In this document: positions 53,287 through 61,374 of the stretch, in pieces
How the letters are laid out: each line of letters opens with the position of its first letter
Numbering within the stretch: position 1 is the stretch's first letter
Assembly (NCBI GenBank): GCA_963730005.1
Contig: CAVSPO010000019.1
Coordinates: 53,219 to 117,218, forward strand
From: CAVSPO01 sp963730005
Lineage (GTDB): Bacteria > Actinomycetota > Actinomycetes > Propionibacteriales > Propionibacteriaceae
DNA: 64,000 bases
Reading direction: 5' to 3'
Notes under the pieces: model-generated
Seen by the model: the letters and a program-made list of their open reading frames with translations, nothing else
The model's database searches: none
Told to the model about the DNA's origin: nothing
Program-made: the position numbers and the translations under genes

Positions 53287-53449
53287 GGGGCTCTGCAGGG
53301 TCGTGTCGGTGGCTGGCAGCAACCCGATATCCACAAGCCGCGTCGGGCAGGCACCTGTCCACAGATCGGACCCTGCGCGGTGGGCGCGTCCCGGCTCCGT
53401 GTCAAGATGAAATCGCTGGTTCCACCCTGTCCCCCCTTGGAGATGCCTG

Positions 53450-54025
53450 ATGACGAATCGACGCGCCGCGAGCGTCGGGCTGCTTGCCCTGACGCTGACA
53501 GCCGCCCTCGGCCTCCCGGGCTGCGGGGCAAACCCGGCCGGGACGGGGACCCCCACGCCCAGTGTGACTGCCCCCAGCAGTGCGGCGCCGTCGCCCAGCA
53601 CGAGCCAGGACCCCCGGGTCGAGGCTGCCATCGCTGGCTACCGGGCCTACGTGCGGGCCCTCGACGCAGCACCTGCGCAGGGTGGGTCCGACACCCTCAC
53701 CCCCGAGCTGCGGGCCACCACCATGGACGACGAACAGGAACGAGTCCTCGGCGAGATCCAGCGAATGAAGGCTGCCGGGATCAAGCTCGTCTCCGGGTCG
53801 ACGGTGATCGTGTGGACTCGGTCTACCAGACCGGATTCGTTGAGGACCCGCCTACGGTCACGCTTCAGGTCTGCCAGGACACCAGCGGCATGGAGCTTGC
53901 AGGCACCTGCGGGCTATGACAAGAAGGGCAACTATCGCGCCTTCCAGCCGGTCATGAAGCTCGATGCTGATGGAGTCTGGAAGGTTTCGCGCAAGTCAGG
54001 GGGACGGGTGAACTCATGCAGCTAA
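53450..54025 (+). CDS. Secreted lipoprotein, copy 1, with two compensating frameshifts
   Basis: 191 residues, the same length as the copy at 56362. Signal peptide with lipobox (GLPGC), then a Ser/Thr/Pro linker and a domain with RVEAAIAGYRAY and MDDEQERVLGEIQRMK. Between about 53818 and 53900 the frame differs from copy 2: one base is missing near 53820 and one is extra near 53910, so about 30 residues (WTRSTRPDSLRTRLRSRFRS) replace the WTEVTQTGFVEDPPTVTLTV of copy 2. The correct reading is still present in the adjacent frame. The function is unknown; NTF2-like lipoproteins of actinobacteria look similar. An IS3-family element begins 23 bases after the stop. Confidence 0.7.
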   Translation: MTNRRAASVGLLALTLTAALGLPGCGANPAGTGTPTPSVTAPSSAAPSPSTSQDPRVEAAIAGYRAYVRALDAAPAQGGSDTLTPELRATTMDDEQERVLGEIQRMKAAGIKLVSGSTVIVWTRSTRPDSLRTRLRSRFRSARTPAAWSLQAPAGYDKKGNYRAFQPVMKLDADGVWKVSRKSGGRVNSCS

Positions 54026-54101
54026 GGGCAAGGCTTGTTGCTTCAGTTGAAGCGCCCCAGGTTTGATGCCGCTCCTGTTTGAGTCAAGGAGAATGAGCGC
54101 C

Positions 54102-54413
54102 ATGCCCAAGATGATCGATCCGGAGCTGAAAGCACGAGCTGTGCGTCTGGTGACCGAGCACGTGTCCGAGTATCCGTCGCTGACGGCCGCGGCAGCGGCC
54201 GTGGCGAAGCAGCTCGGGGTCGGGAAGGAGTCCGTGCGTCGCTGGGTGATCCAGGCCCAGGTCGATACCGGCGACCGTGACGGGATCACCACCCAGGAGC
54301 AGGCCGAGGTGAAGCGGTTGAAGGCCGAGAACCGACGCCTCCGAGAAGACGTCGCGATCCTGCGAGCGGCAACGACTTTCTTCGCGGGGGAACTCGACCC
54401 CCGCAACCGTTGA
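54102..54413 (+). CDS. IS3-family transposase OrfA
   Basis: 103 residues from ATG 54102, ten bases behind GGAG. It has an N-terminal helix-turn-helix (PELKARAVRLVTEHVSEYPS, then LGVGKESVRRWV) and a C-terminal leucine-zipper-like coil (VKRLKAENRRLREDVAILRA), both typical of IS3 OrfA. The stop is joined to the orfB start (TGATG). Confidence 0.92.
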   Translation: MPKMIDPELKARAVRLVTEHVSEYPSLTAAAAAVAKQLGVGKESVRRWVIQAQVDTGDRDGITTQEQAEVKRLKAENRRLREDVAILRAATTFFAGELDPRNR

Positions 54414-55381
54414 TGGCCGGTTTCATCGACCAGATGAAAGCCGAAGGGTTCGCGGTCGAGTCGATCTGCCGGGTCCTGCGTGAGCAGGGCTGTCAGATCG
54501 CCGCGAGGACCTACCGCTCCTGGAAACGAGGTGCCGTGGCTGCCCGCACCCTCAGCGACGCGCACGTGGCCGACAAGGTCCGTGACCTGGCGTGGACCAC
54601 CACCAGGCAGGCTCAGCGCCAGATGACCCCGGAGGGCCTCTACGGGCGTCGGAAGATGACCGCCCTGGTGCGCCGCCAGCCTGGCTTCGGGGACGCCTCG
54701 GCCGGCAGCGTGGATCGGGCCATGACCGCTCTCGGGCTCTCCGGTGTGCGGCGCGACAAGGGGATCCGCACCACCATCCCCGGCAAGGGCGGAAACCGGG
54801 CAGGTGACCTGCTGGACCGGGACTTCACCGCCCCTCGGCCGGATCACACGTGGGTGGCCGATTTCACCTACGTCCGGACGTGGGCGGGATTCTGCTACGT
54901 CGCGTTCATCGTCGATGTGTTCGCGCAACGCATCGTCGCCTGGCACGCCGCAACCAGCATGCACACCGACCTGGTTCTCAGCCCACTGCGGATGGCAGTG
55001 TGGCAGCGAGACCGAGACGGCCGCCCGATCCAGCCCGGATCGTTGCGGGCGCACTCGGATGCCGGGTCGCAATACACCTCGCTGCGCTACACCGAACGCC
55101 TGGCTCTGGAGCAGATCCAGCCCTCCATCGGCAGCGTCGGGGACGCCTACGACAACGCCTTGATGGAATGCATCAACGGTCTCTACAAAGCCGAGTGCAT
55201 CCGCACCACGATCTTCCATCCCGGCCCCTACAAGACCCTCGCCGACGTCGAATACGCCACCGCCGGCTGGGTCGATTGGTACAACACCCGACGCCTCCAC
55301 TCCAGCCTGGGATACGTTCCCCCTGTGGAGTTCGAAACCGCCCACTACGCGACCCTCAACCGAGTGCCGCAACCCGCATGA
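54413..55381 (+). CDS. IS3-family transposase OrfB (DDE integrase)
   Basis: 322 residues from ATG 54413. After an HTH_21-like N-terminus comes the rve integrase core with the catalytic triad D (WVADFTYV), D (AHSDAGSQYTS) and E (ALMECINGLYKAE), then NTRRLHSSLGY. All key residues are intact, so the element may still move. It is probably also made as an OrfAB fusion, but I do not see an obvious slippery heptamer. Confidence 0.93.
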   Translation: MAGFIDQMKAEGFAVESICRVLREQGCQIAARTYRSWKRGAVAARTLSDAHVADKVRDLAWTTTRQAQRQMTPEGLYGRRKMTALVRRQPGFGDASAGSVDRAMTALGLSGVRRDKGIRTTIPGKGGNRAGDLLDRDFTAPRPDHTWVADFTYVRTWAGFCYVAFIVDVFAQRIVAWHAATSMHTDLVLSPLRMAVWQRDRDGRPIQPGSLRAHSDAGSQYTSLRYTERLALEQIQPSIGSVGDAYDNALMECINGLYKAECIRTTIFHPGPYKTLADVEYATAGWVDWYNTRRLHSSLGYVPPVEFETAHYATLNRVPQPA

Positions 55382-55408
55382 GAGCGGCAGAGAACCAGGG
55401 GCGCTTCA

Positions 55409-55504
55409 GAACTAACTCGTGCCTATTCGGTCGGGATGGGGCATATAGAGGGTTCCCGACCGAATAGACACAAGTTAGTGACGTGACCCATCACGCGGGC
55501 GAGC
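55409..55504. repeat. 96-bp palindromic repeat, copy A
   Basis: It starts GAACTAACTCGTGCCTATTC, contains a 26-bp-arm inverted repeat (CCTATTCGGTCGGGA against TTCCCGACCGAATAG) and ends with CCCATCACGCGGGCGAGC. A second copy at 57845 matches over nearly its whole length. It would fold into a long hairpin. The IS3-family element ends on the base before it. Confidence 0.85.
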
Positions 55505-55700
55505 CGCGGACTGATCCGATAGCGGGCTATTGCTGGTCCGCCGCGCCGCCCACACCCGCGCCTCGCTTCACCAAGAGTTGACTCAGGCTTGCGCCGCTCC
55601 TGCTCGGTCGTGCCCTTTGACTAGGCATTGCACTTAGAGCGACGCCGAAACCTGAACGATAATCGAGGCGCCGAACCTGGGCCCGGGGTTGCTGGCTGAG
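55505..55700. other. Non-coding stretch, nothing recognised
   Basis: No gene or repeat is supported between the palindromic repeat and the yccF terminator. Confidence 0.5.
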
Positions 55701-55725
55701 CGTCACCGCAGCGACCGCGGTGACG
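55701..55725 (-). terminator. Hairpin after yccF
   Basis: Arms GTCACCGC and GCGGTGAC (8 bp, seven-base loop) just beyond the yccF stop codon on the minus strand. Confidence 0.5.
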
Positions 55726-55731
55726 ACGGTC

Positions 55732-56148
55732 TCAGAAGGTCGGCACCAGCGAGGTTCGGCCCACGGCTCGCGGATCGTCGCGGTCGATCAACTCCTTGCC
55801 GAACGGAAACGCGGTGACCGGGATCATCATCAGGCTGACAACTGCATTGGCGATGCCGACGACGGTGATCGCCTGAGTCAGTGCCGTGATGACATGAACG
55901 ACCACAAGGATCCAACCGACGGTGACAAACCAGATGACATTCATGATTGTGGAGCCCGCTCCGGCACTCGGCTTTTGCACCACGAGAGTGCCGAAGGGCC
56001 ATAGCACGTAGCGGGCCATCCGGAACGAGGCGATGCCGACAGGAATGGTGACGATCAGCAGGCAAGCGATGACGCCTGCGAGGAAGTAAGCTGCGGCGAG
56101 CCAAATACCGCCGAGAAGCAACCAAATGACGTTGAGAATGGTGCGCAC
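55732..56148 (-). CDS. YccF domain-containing membrane protein
   Basis: 138 residues from GTG 56148. It has the two YccF (DUF307) repeats: NVIWLLLGGIWLAAAYFLAG with IPVGIASFRMARYVLWPFG, and NVIWFVTVGWILVVVHVITA with IPVTAFPFGKELI. Four to five membrane helices. The function is unknown. It lies alone between the two lipoprotein copies, on the opposite strand. Confidence 0.88.
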   Translation of the reverse strand: MRTILNVIWLLLGGIWLAAAYFLAGVIACLLIVTIPVGIASFRMARYVLWPFGTLVVQKPSAGAGSTIMNVIWFVTVGWILVVVHVITALTQAITVVGIANAVVSLMMIPVTAFPFGKELIDRDDPRAVGRTSLVPTF

Positions 56149-56361
56149 CCTTCAATGGTGCCACGGGGCGCAATGGTGCCACGGGGCCAGGCATCTCGTG
56201 AGTTCGTCGGTAGCTGGGGCGCTTATCCACAGTCGGCGTCACGCTGGGAACTGTCCACAGGTCGGACCCTGAGCGGTGGGCGCGTCCCAGGCGCCTGACC
56301 GTGTCAAGATGAAATCGCTGTCAAGTTGCAGCCCTGCGCCCCGCCCCTTTGGAGAAGCCTG

Positions 56362-56937
56362 ATGACGAAACGACGCGCCCACAGCGTCGGGCTGTTTGCC
56401 CTGACGCTGACAGCCGCCCTCGGCCTTGCTGGCTGCGGCGGAGCCCCTGCCGGGACGGGCACCCCAACGCCCAGTGCTTCTGCCTCCAGCGTCGCGTCGC
56501 CGTCCGCCAGCACGAGCCAGGACCCCCGGGTCGAGGCCGCCATCGCCGGCTACCGGGCCTATGACCGGGCGATAGACACCGCACTTGCCCAGGGCGGGTC
56601 CGACACCCTCACGCCCGAGCTGCGGGCCACCACCATGGACGACGAGCAGGAACGAGTCCTCGGCGAGATCCAGCGAATGAAGTCGGCCGGGATCAAGCTC
56701 GTCTCCGGGGAGACGGTGATCGTGTGGACCGAAGTCACCCAGACCGGGTTCGTTGAGGACCCGCCGACGGTCACCCTGACGGTTTGCGAAGACACCAGCA
56801 GCATGGTGCTGCAAGCCCCTCCTGGCTACGACAAAGACGGCGACTTTCGCGCTTACCAGCCAACCATGAAGCTCGACACCGATGGCGGCTGGAAGGTTTC
56901 CCGAACCGGCGGCGGACGGGTTGACTCATGCAGTTGA
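56362..56937 (+). CDS. Secreted lipoprotein, copy 2
   Basis: 191 residues from ATG 56362. Signal peptide MTKRRAHSVGLFALTLTAAL and lipobox GLAGC, a Ser/Pro linker, then a folded domain with DPRVEAAIAGYRAYDRAI, TPELRATTMDDEQERVLGEI and WTEVTQTGFVEDPPTVTLTV. It is the intact version of the gene at 53450. The 100 bases upstream are also duplicated (a shared GTGTCAAGATGAAATCGCTG precedes both). The last ten bases overlap the next gene, so the pair is co-translated. The function is unknown. Confidence 0.78.
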   Translation: MTKRRAHSVGLFALTLTAALGLAGCGGAPAGTGTPTPSASASSVASPSASTSQDPRVEAAIAGYRAYDRAIDTALAQGGSDTLTPELRATTMDDEQERVLGEIQRMKSAGIKLVSGETVIVWTEVTQTGFVEDPPTVTLTVCEDTSSMVLQAPPGYDKDGDFRAYQPTMKLDTDGGWKVSRTGGGRVDSCS

Positions 56938-57743
56938 GAAAGCGTGTTTCATCATTTGCACTCTTCGCTTGCCTGTGCACCGGACTCTGCCATAACGCCC
57001 TGCCAGCATTCGCATGTAGAAGCGCACTCGACTGTGGCGTGGACGCTTCTGTGGCAAAGGACAAGACAGGTTCCCAGTACACAGTGACCGCCAGCACCCG
57101 GGGCGCCGTCCCAGCCCAGCCCGCGTCGAAGCAGTCCCAACCCAAGCAGGACACGGCCAGCAAACAAGCCGTCAACCTCACCATGACACCAGAGTGCCTA
57201 GCCGCAGCCGCAGCGGGGAACCCCTGCGAGATCGCCACCTCACTGGTCGGCGGGCCAGCTGCTCCCGCCATCACCCGTGCCCAGGTCGAGACCAGCGCCC
57301 AGCAGGCCACCACCTCCCTCACCGTCCCCGACGCCCCACCCGTCATCGGCCCCGACCCCGGCGTCAACGAATGGAACATGGTCGCCGTCGGCCAACCCAT
57401 CTGGCTGTGGACCACCGGCGCCACCAACCTCAACGCCTCCAGCACCCAGAACGGCATCGCGATCAATCTCACGGCCACGCCCGCCAGCACGACCTTCGAC
57501 ATGGGCGACGGCCAGCAGGTCACCTGCACCACCATGACCGTGCGGCCCAACACTGCCGACCCGATGGCCACCTCCCCCAGCTGCGGCTACCGGTACCAAC
57601 GCAAAGGCGTGTACACGGTCACTGCCACCACCACCTGGAACATCAACTGGTCCGCCCTCGGCTTCAGCGGCGCCCTCACCACCAACCGCAGCACCTCCCG
57701 CCAACTCGACGTCGGCGAACTCAGCTCGGTGATCGTAGGCTGA
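56928..57743 (+). CDS. Secreted protein with a PKD-like C-terminal domain
   Basis: 271 residues from ATG 56928. A signal peptide (KRVSSFALFACLCTGLCHNA) is followed by a linker rich in Gln, Lys and Ala and a beta-sandwich-like region (about 130-260) with FDMGDGQQVTC, SCGYRYQRKGVYTVTATTTW, which recalls PKD domains. It probably acts at the cell surface with the lipoprotein encoded before it; proteins of this pair type are frequent and uncharacterised in actinobacteria. Confidence 0.68.
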   Translation: MQLRKRVSSFALFACLCTGLCHNALPAFACRSALDCGVDASVAKDKTGSQYTVTASTRGAVPAQPASKQSQPKQDTASKQAVNLTMTPECLAAAAAGNPCEIATSLVGGPAAPAITRAQVETSAQQATTSLTVPDAPPVIGPDPGVNEWNMVAVGQPIWLWTTGATNLNASSTQNGIAINLTATPASTTFDMGDGQQVTCTTMTVRPNTADPMATSPSCGYRYQRKGVYTVTATTTWNINWSALGFSGALTTNRSTSRQLDVGELSSVIVG

Positions 57744-57844
57744 CGGGTCCTCCTCACCACGCGGGCGAGCGCCAGCCTGCCTGCCAACGCCCGCCGAACA
57801 CCCACCAGCGGTGACCCTCGTGGGTCTGTCTGGAGGCTGGCGAA

Positions 57845-57940
57845 GAACTAACTCGTGCCTATTCGGTCGGGAAGGTCCATAGAGGCGGTTCCCGACCAAA
57901 TAGGCACGAGTTGGTGACTTGACCCATCACGCGGGCGAGC
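57845..57940. repeat. 96-bp palindromic repeat, copy B
   Basis: Second copy of the repeat at 55409, with the same outer sequence GAACTAACTCGTGCCTATTC and inner palindrome TCGGTCGGGA/TTCCCGACCA. Its last part CCATCACGCGGGCGAGC is at the same time the start of the 59-bp tandem array. Confidence 0.85.
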
Positions 57941-58134
57941 GCCAGCGAGCCACGCACCACCACGGGGGCGTTGGGGTCCTCCCCATCACGCGGGCGAGCG
58001 CCAGCGAGCCACGCACCACCACGGGGGCGTTGGGGTCCTCCCCATCACGCGGGCGAGCGCCAGCGAGCCACGCACCACCACGGGGGCGTTGGGGTCCTCC
58101 CCATCACGCGGGCGAGCGCCAGCGAGCCACGCAC
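57924..58134. repeat. 59-bp tandem repeat, about 3.6 copies
   Basis: Units start at 57924, 57983, 58042 and 58101 with CCATCACGCGGGCGAGCGCC, exactly 59 bases apart; the copies are identical where complete and the last stops after 34 bases, one base before the ATG of the helicase gene. A lone fragment of the unit lies at 57756. There are no unique spacers. Confidence 0.93.
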
Positions 58135-58135
58135 T

Positions 58136-61048
58136 ATGTCGGATCCTCGTGGCACCCTTGAAAACGTGACAATTCCGCGTTGGCTGGAGGGCAGTGACGC
58201 GATCGTGCACGTCCACCACCGGGACGCCTCTGCTGGCGCGCTCGGCGACTGGCCCGTCTGGCTGCCCGAGTGCTGTGCGCACGCCATCAAGACCTGTGGG
58301 ATCACAAGACCTTGGCTGCATCAGCAGCAGCTCGCAGAGCTGGCCTACGCCGGCCAGCACGTGGCCATCTGCACCCCGACGGCTTCCGGCAAGACGCTCG
58401 GCTATCTGATGCCGGTGATGGCAGCCACCGCTGCGGGGCCGGACTGCTGTCTGGGCGTCGAGGTGAGCGACTTGCGTACCCGTCTCGGCGTTGGGGGCCA
58501 CACTGCGCTCTACCTCGCGCCGACCAAGGCTCTGGCGCACGACCAGTGGCGGGCTGCCCGCGAGCTCGGGCCGGCGGGTTGGGATGTCTGTTGCTTGGAC
58601 GGCGACTCCGAGGCGGCGGAGCGGCGCTTCGCCCGTGATCACGCCAGCTACATCCTGACCAACCCCGACATGTTGCACCGGTCTGTGTTGCCCAACCATG
58701 CGCGCTGGTCACGGCTATTGTCGACGCTGCGCTACGTCGTGATCGATGAAAGCCACCGCTACCGCGGGGTGTTCGGGGCCCAGATGGCCGTGGTGGTGCG
58801 TCGCTTGCGCAGGCTGTGCGAACGGTACGGTTCCCGGCCGGTCTTCCTCCTGGCCTCGGCCACCGCCTCCAACGCGGGCGAGGCCGGGGCCAAGCTGATC
58901 GGCGAGCCGGCGCCGCTGGCCGTGGTGGCCGAAGACACCTCTGCGCACCCGGCCCGCGACATGGTTCTGTGGGCACCACAGGACACCGCCCCCCACGACG
59001 CGGCTGAGCTGATGGCGCAGCTGGTTGACGACGGCAAGCAGGTCATCACTTTCGTGGCTTCTCGCACCCAGGCGGAGCTGATCGGGGTTCGCGCCCAGGA
59101 CCGGGTGACCAGCGGAAGATCGGTTGCCAGCTACCGCTCCGGTTACCTGGCAGACGAGCGTCGCAAACTCGAGGCTGCCCTGCACAAGGGGACGCTCAGC
59201 GGGGTTGCGGCCACCAATGCTCTCGAGCTGGGTATCGACGTTTCCGGCATGGATGCGGTCATCATCACCGGTTTCCCGGGCACCCTGGCGGCGCTCTGGC
59301 AACAGGCGGGTCGCGCCGGCCGCGGAGATCGTGACGCCTTGGTGGTGCTGATGAAGCGCGAGGATCCGCTGGACAGTTTCCTGTTCAAGCACCCGGAACT
59401 GATTTTCGACGCCCCGGTCGAGGAGACCGTGCTTTTTCCCGACAACCCTTACGTGCTGGGCCCGCAGTTGGCCGCGGCCGCTCAGGAAGCGCCGCTGACA
59501 AGTGCGGACGAACGCTGGTTCGGCCCTTCGATGCCCGGCCTGCTCGAGCAGCTGACCAGTGCCGGGCTGCTTCGGAAGCGCCCCAACGGCTGGTTCTGGA
59601 CCCGGCCCGACCGGGCCGTGGACGCCATCGACCTGCGCAGTCTGGGCGGCAAGGCAATCGACATCGTCGACCTTGGCTCCGGGCGTGTGGTGGGCGTCGT
59701 CGACCGCGGGGCTGCCGACCGCACCGTGCACCCGGGTGCGGTCTACCTGCAGCAGGGCGACCAGTGGCTGGTCGACGAGTACCTGCCCGACGACAACCAT
59801 GCGCTCGTTCATCTGGATCACCCGGGGTACTTCACCCAACCGAAGTCGGTCTCACAGGTGCGGGTGCTCGGCACCACGGCGAGCAGGGGCTTCGGGCGGG
59901 GCACAGTCAGCTGGGGCAACATCGAGCTGACCAGCCAGGTGATCGGTTACCTGCGCAGGGACGAGATCACCACCGACGTCTGGGACGAAACCCCCTTGGC
60001 GCTGCCCGAGCACCGGATGCAGACCAAAGCCATGTGGTGGACGGTTCCCGACGATCTCGTCGCAGAGCTGGACTTCACGGCTGTGCGGTTGGGCGCAGCG
60101 GCCCACGCCATGGAGCACACGATGATCGGGCTGCTGCCGATGTTCGCGCCGTGCGACCGGTGGGACATTGGCGGTGTCTCGACGGTGTCGCACCCCGACA
60201 CCGGCGTGTGCACCGTCTTCGTCCATGACGGCCACCCCGGCGGCTCCGGGTTTGCCGAACGCGGTTATCAGACGGCGGACAGCTGGGCGCGCGCCACCCT
60301 TGAACGTCTGAACAGCTGCCGCTGCGAAACGGGCTGCCCTGCGTGCGTGGTCAGCCCCAAGTGCGGCAACGGCAACACCATGCTCGACAAGGGCTCGGCC
60401 GCGCAGCTTCTGGCGGCTCTCCTGGCTGTCGAGGCCCGGCACCCGGAGCCGGCTCCGAAGGCAGACAGCAGGCCCTCGACCCGAGCCTGCTCACGTGGCC
60501 GCGTCCACCAGGCCCGCCCTTGCCTGCTCAGTGACCCTGGTCGGACCGCCACGAACCTGTGGCCGCAGCTCGACCTCGACCTGCACGTCGACGATGAACT
60601 CGCCGGCCCCGATGGTGACCTCGCAGTCGCTGAGCTGAGCCCCGTTGAGCTCCGCTGTGGCACGGGCGACGGCACAGCCGTCGCCCCCCAGCTGATGGGC
60701 CTGAGCCCCAGCAACAGCGCTCAGATCCGCGACGTTGCGAGCCTGGTGGATGCAACCGATCCAGCCGCTCATCCACACCCCCACTGCAGCCGTCACCACC
60801 AGCATCATCAGGACCGCGACGGTCGCCACGGTGCCACTGCCGCGGTCCTGGGTGGCGACCCGCCAGCAAGCCGGGCTGGTCATGCGCTCGGCTCCATCGC
60901 GATCACAGCAGCACCCCGCAAGGGCACCGGACCGATCGGCCCCAGGCTGGCTTCCAACCGGACCTCGACGCTGATGTTGCCCACGTCCGTGTTGGTCGTC
61001 ACGACCGCGCCCGCAGGGGCATTGCCTTCAGCATCAGCTGCCGCTTGA
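58136..61048 (+). CDS. DEAD/DEAH helicase of the helicase/secretion neighbourhood (DECH type)
   Basis: 970 residues from ATG 58136 (GTG 58166 possible). It is a superfamily 2 helicase: Walker A TPTASGKT (near residue 81), VVIDESHRYRG as DExH box, LASATAS, TNALELGIDVSG and QQAGRAGRGD. The C-terminal domain has the cysteine cluster CRCETGCPACVVSPKCGNGN typical of YprA/DUF1998-like helicases. The usual protein ends soon after this, near base 60450. Here the frame runs 190 residues further, antisense to two TadE-like genes, and that tail looks like an antisense artefact, so the true stop may have been lost. Its neighbourhood with tadE-like genes matches a known actinobacterial arrangement. Confidence 0.85.
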   Translation: MSDPRGTLENVTIPRWLEGSDAIVHVHHRDASAGALGDWPVWLPECCAHAIKTCGITRPWLHQQQLAELAYAGQHVAICTPTASGKTLGYLMPVMAATAAGPDCCLGVEVSDLRTRLGVGGHTALYLAPTKALAHDQWRAARELGPAGWDVCCLDGDSEAAERRFARDHASYILTNPDMLHRSVLPNHARWSRLLSTLRYVVIDESHRYRGVFGAQMAVVVRRLRRLCERYGSRPVFLLASATASNAGEAGAKLIGEPAPLAVVAEDTSAHPARDMVLWAPQDTAPHDAAELMAQLVDDGKQVITFVASRTQAELIGVRAQDRVTSGRSVASYRSGYLADERRKLEAALHKGTLSGVAATNALELGIDVSGMDAVIITGFPGTLAALWQQAGRAGRGDRDALVVLMKREDPLDSFLFKHPELIFDAPVEETVLFPDNPYVLGPQLAAAAQEAPLTSADERWFGPSMPGLLEQLTSAGLLRKRPNGWFWTRPDRAVDAIDLRSLGGKAIDIVDLGSGRVVGVVDRGAADRTVHPGAVYLQQGDQWLVDEYLPDDNHALVHLDHPGYFTQPKSVSQVRVLGTTASRGFGRGTVSWGNIELTSQVIGYLRRDEITTDVWDETPLALPEHRMQTKAMWWTVPDDLVAELDFTAVRLGAAAHAMEHTMIGLLPMFAPCDRWDIGGVSTVSHPDTGVCTVFVHDGHPGGSGFAERGYQTADSWARATLERLNSCRCETGCPACVVSPKCGNGNTMLDKGSAAQLLAALLAVEARHPEPAPKADSRPSTRACSRGRVHQARPCLLSDPGRTATNLWPQLDLDLHVDDELAGPDGDLAVAELSPVELRCGTGDGTAVAPQLMGLSPSNSAQIRDVASLVDATDPAAHPHPHCSRHHQHHQDRDGRHGATAAVLGGDPPASRAGHALGSIAITAAPRKGTGPIGPRLASNRTSTLMLPTSVLVVTTAPAGALPSASAAA
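60491..60883 (-). CDS. Helicase-neighbourhood TadE-like protein
   Basis: 130 residues from ATG 60883. Basic N-terminus, GSGTVATVAVLMMLVVTAAV as the membrane helix, then CIHQARNVADLSAVAGAQAH, the pattern of the TadE/TadG-like protein found beside the DECH helicase in actinobacteria. It is probably a minor pilin or assembly factor of a Flp/Tad pilus. It overlaps the upstream tadE gene by four bases (ATGA) and is fully antisense to the extended helicase frame. Confidence 0.82.
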   Translation of the reverse strand: MTSPACWRVATQDRGSGTVATVAVLMMLVVTAAVGVWMSGWIGCIHQARNVADLSAVAGAQAHQLGGDGCAVARATAELNGAQLSDCEVTIGAGEFIVDVQVEVELRPQVRGGPTRVTEQARAGLVDAAT

Positions 61049-61293
61049 TCATCGCCCCTGGCCAACTGGCGCGCCACCTGGGAGGCCGTGTCAGCGCACG
61101 CAGTCTGCAGAGACACCAGACTCACAACCCAGCCGAGCACCAAGGCGACCCCTGCGGCCACCAGCAAACCGAGCGCCAACTCCACAGTCACCATGCCGCG
61201 CTCAGACACGGGCGCAGCACGCCCGTCGCGTCCCACCTGCCACCCACTGTCAGGTGAGCCCTGGCCCGGCAGCCGAAGACCCCGATTGTTCAT
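60880..61293 (-). CDS. TadE-family protein
   Basis: 137 residues from ATG 61293 with GGAGGAGCGGAG upstream. RGMVTVELALGLLVAAGVAL is the typical TadE processing site and hydrophobic segment; the small C-terminal domain ends IAMEPSA. It is exported and processed like a type IV pilin and takes part in Flp pilus assembly. Confidence 0.82.
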   Translation of the reverse strand: MNNRGLRLPGQGSPDSGWQVGRDGRAAPVSERGMVTVELALGLLVAAGVALVLGWVVSLVSLQTACADTASQVARQLARGDDQAAADAEGNAPAGAVVTTNTDVGNISVEVRLEASLGPIGPVPLRGAAVIAMEPSA

Positions 61294-61374
61294 CTCCGCT
61301 CCTCCTGAGGCGCACGCAACGCACAACCGGACCAGGGTGGGCAGCCGGCCTTGGCTGCCCACCCAAGGCCATCA

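Larger units (their letters stand above)
54048..55408 (+). mobile_element. IS3-family insertion sequence, 1361 bp
   Basis: Terminal inverted repeats are visible: left TGAAGCGCCCCAGGTTTGAT and right (reverse complement) TGAAGCGCCCCTGGTTCTCT, both continuing with GCCGCTC. The element holds orfA and orfB. No target-site duplication is evident at the ends used (AGT on the left, GAA on the right). The right end abuts exactly the first base of the 96-bp palindromic repeat at 55409. Confidence 0.88.

Noticed and set aside
54360..54420. Programmed frameshift signal between orfA and orfB
   Set aside because: No A-rich slippery heptamer is visible; the TGATG junction suggests coupled translation instead.
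54048..55408. Target-site duplication around the IS3-family element
   Set aside because: The bases next to the inverted repeats differ on the two sides, so no duplication can be claimed.
57924..58134. CRISPR array
   Set aside because: The repeats are contiguous and identical with no unique spacers, and no cas gene is present.
57924..58134. Integron attC sites (59-base elements)
   Set aside because: No proper GTTRRRY/RYYYAAC core pair is present, no integrase gene is near, and the copies are identical tandem units.
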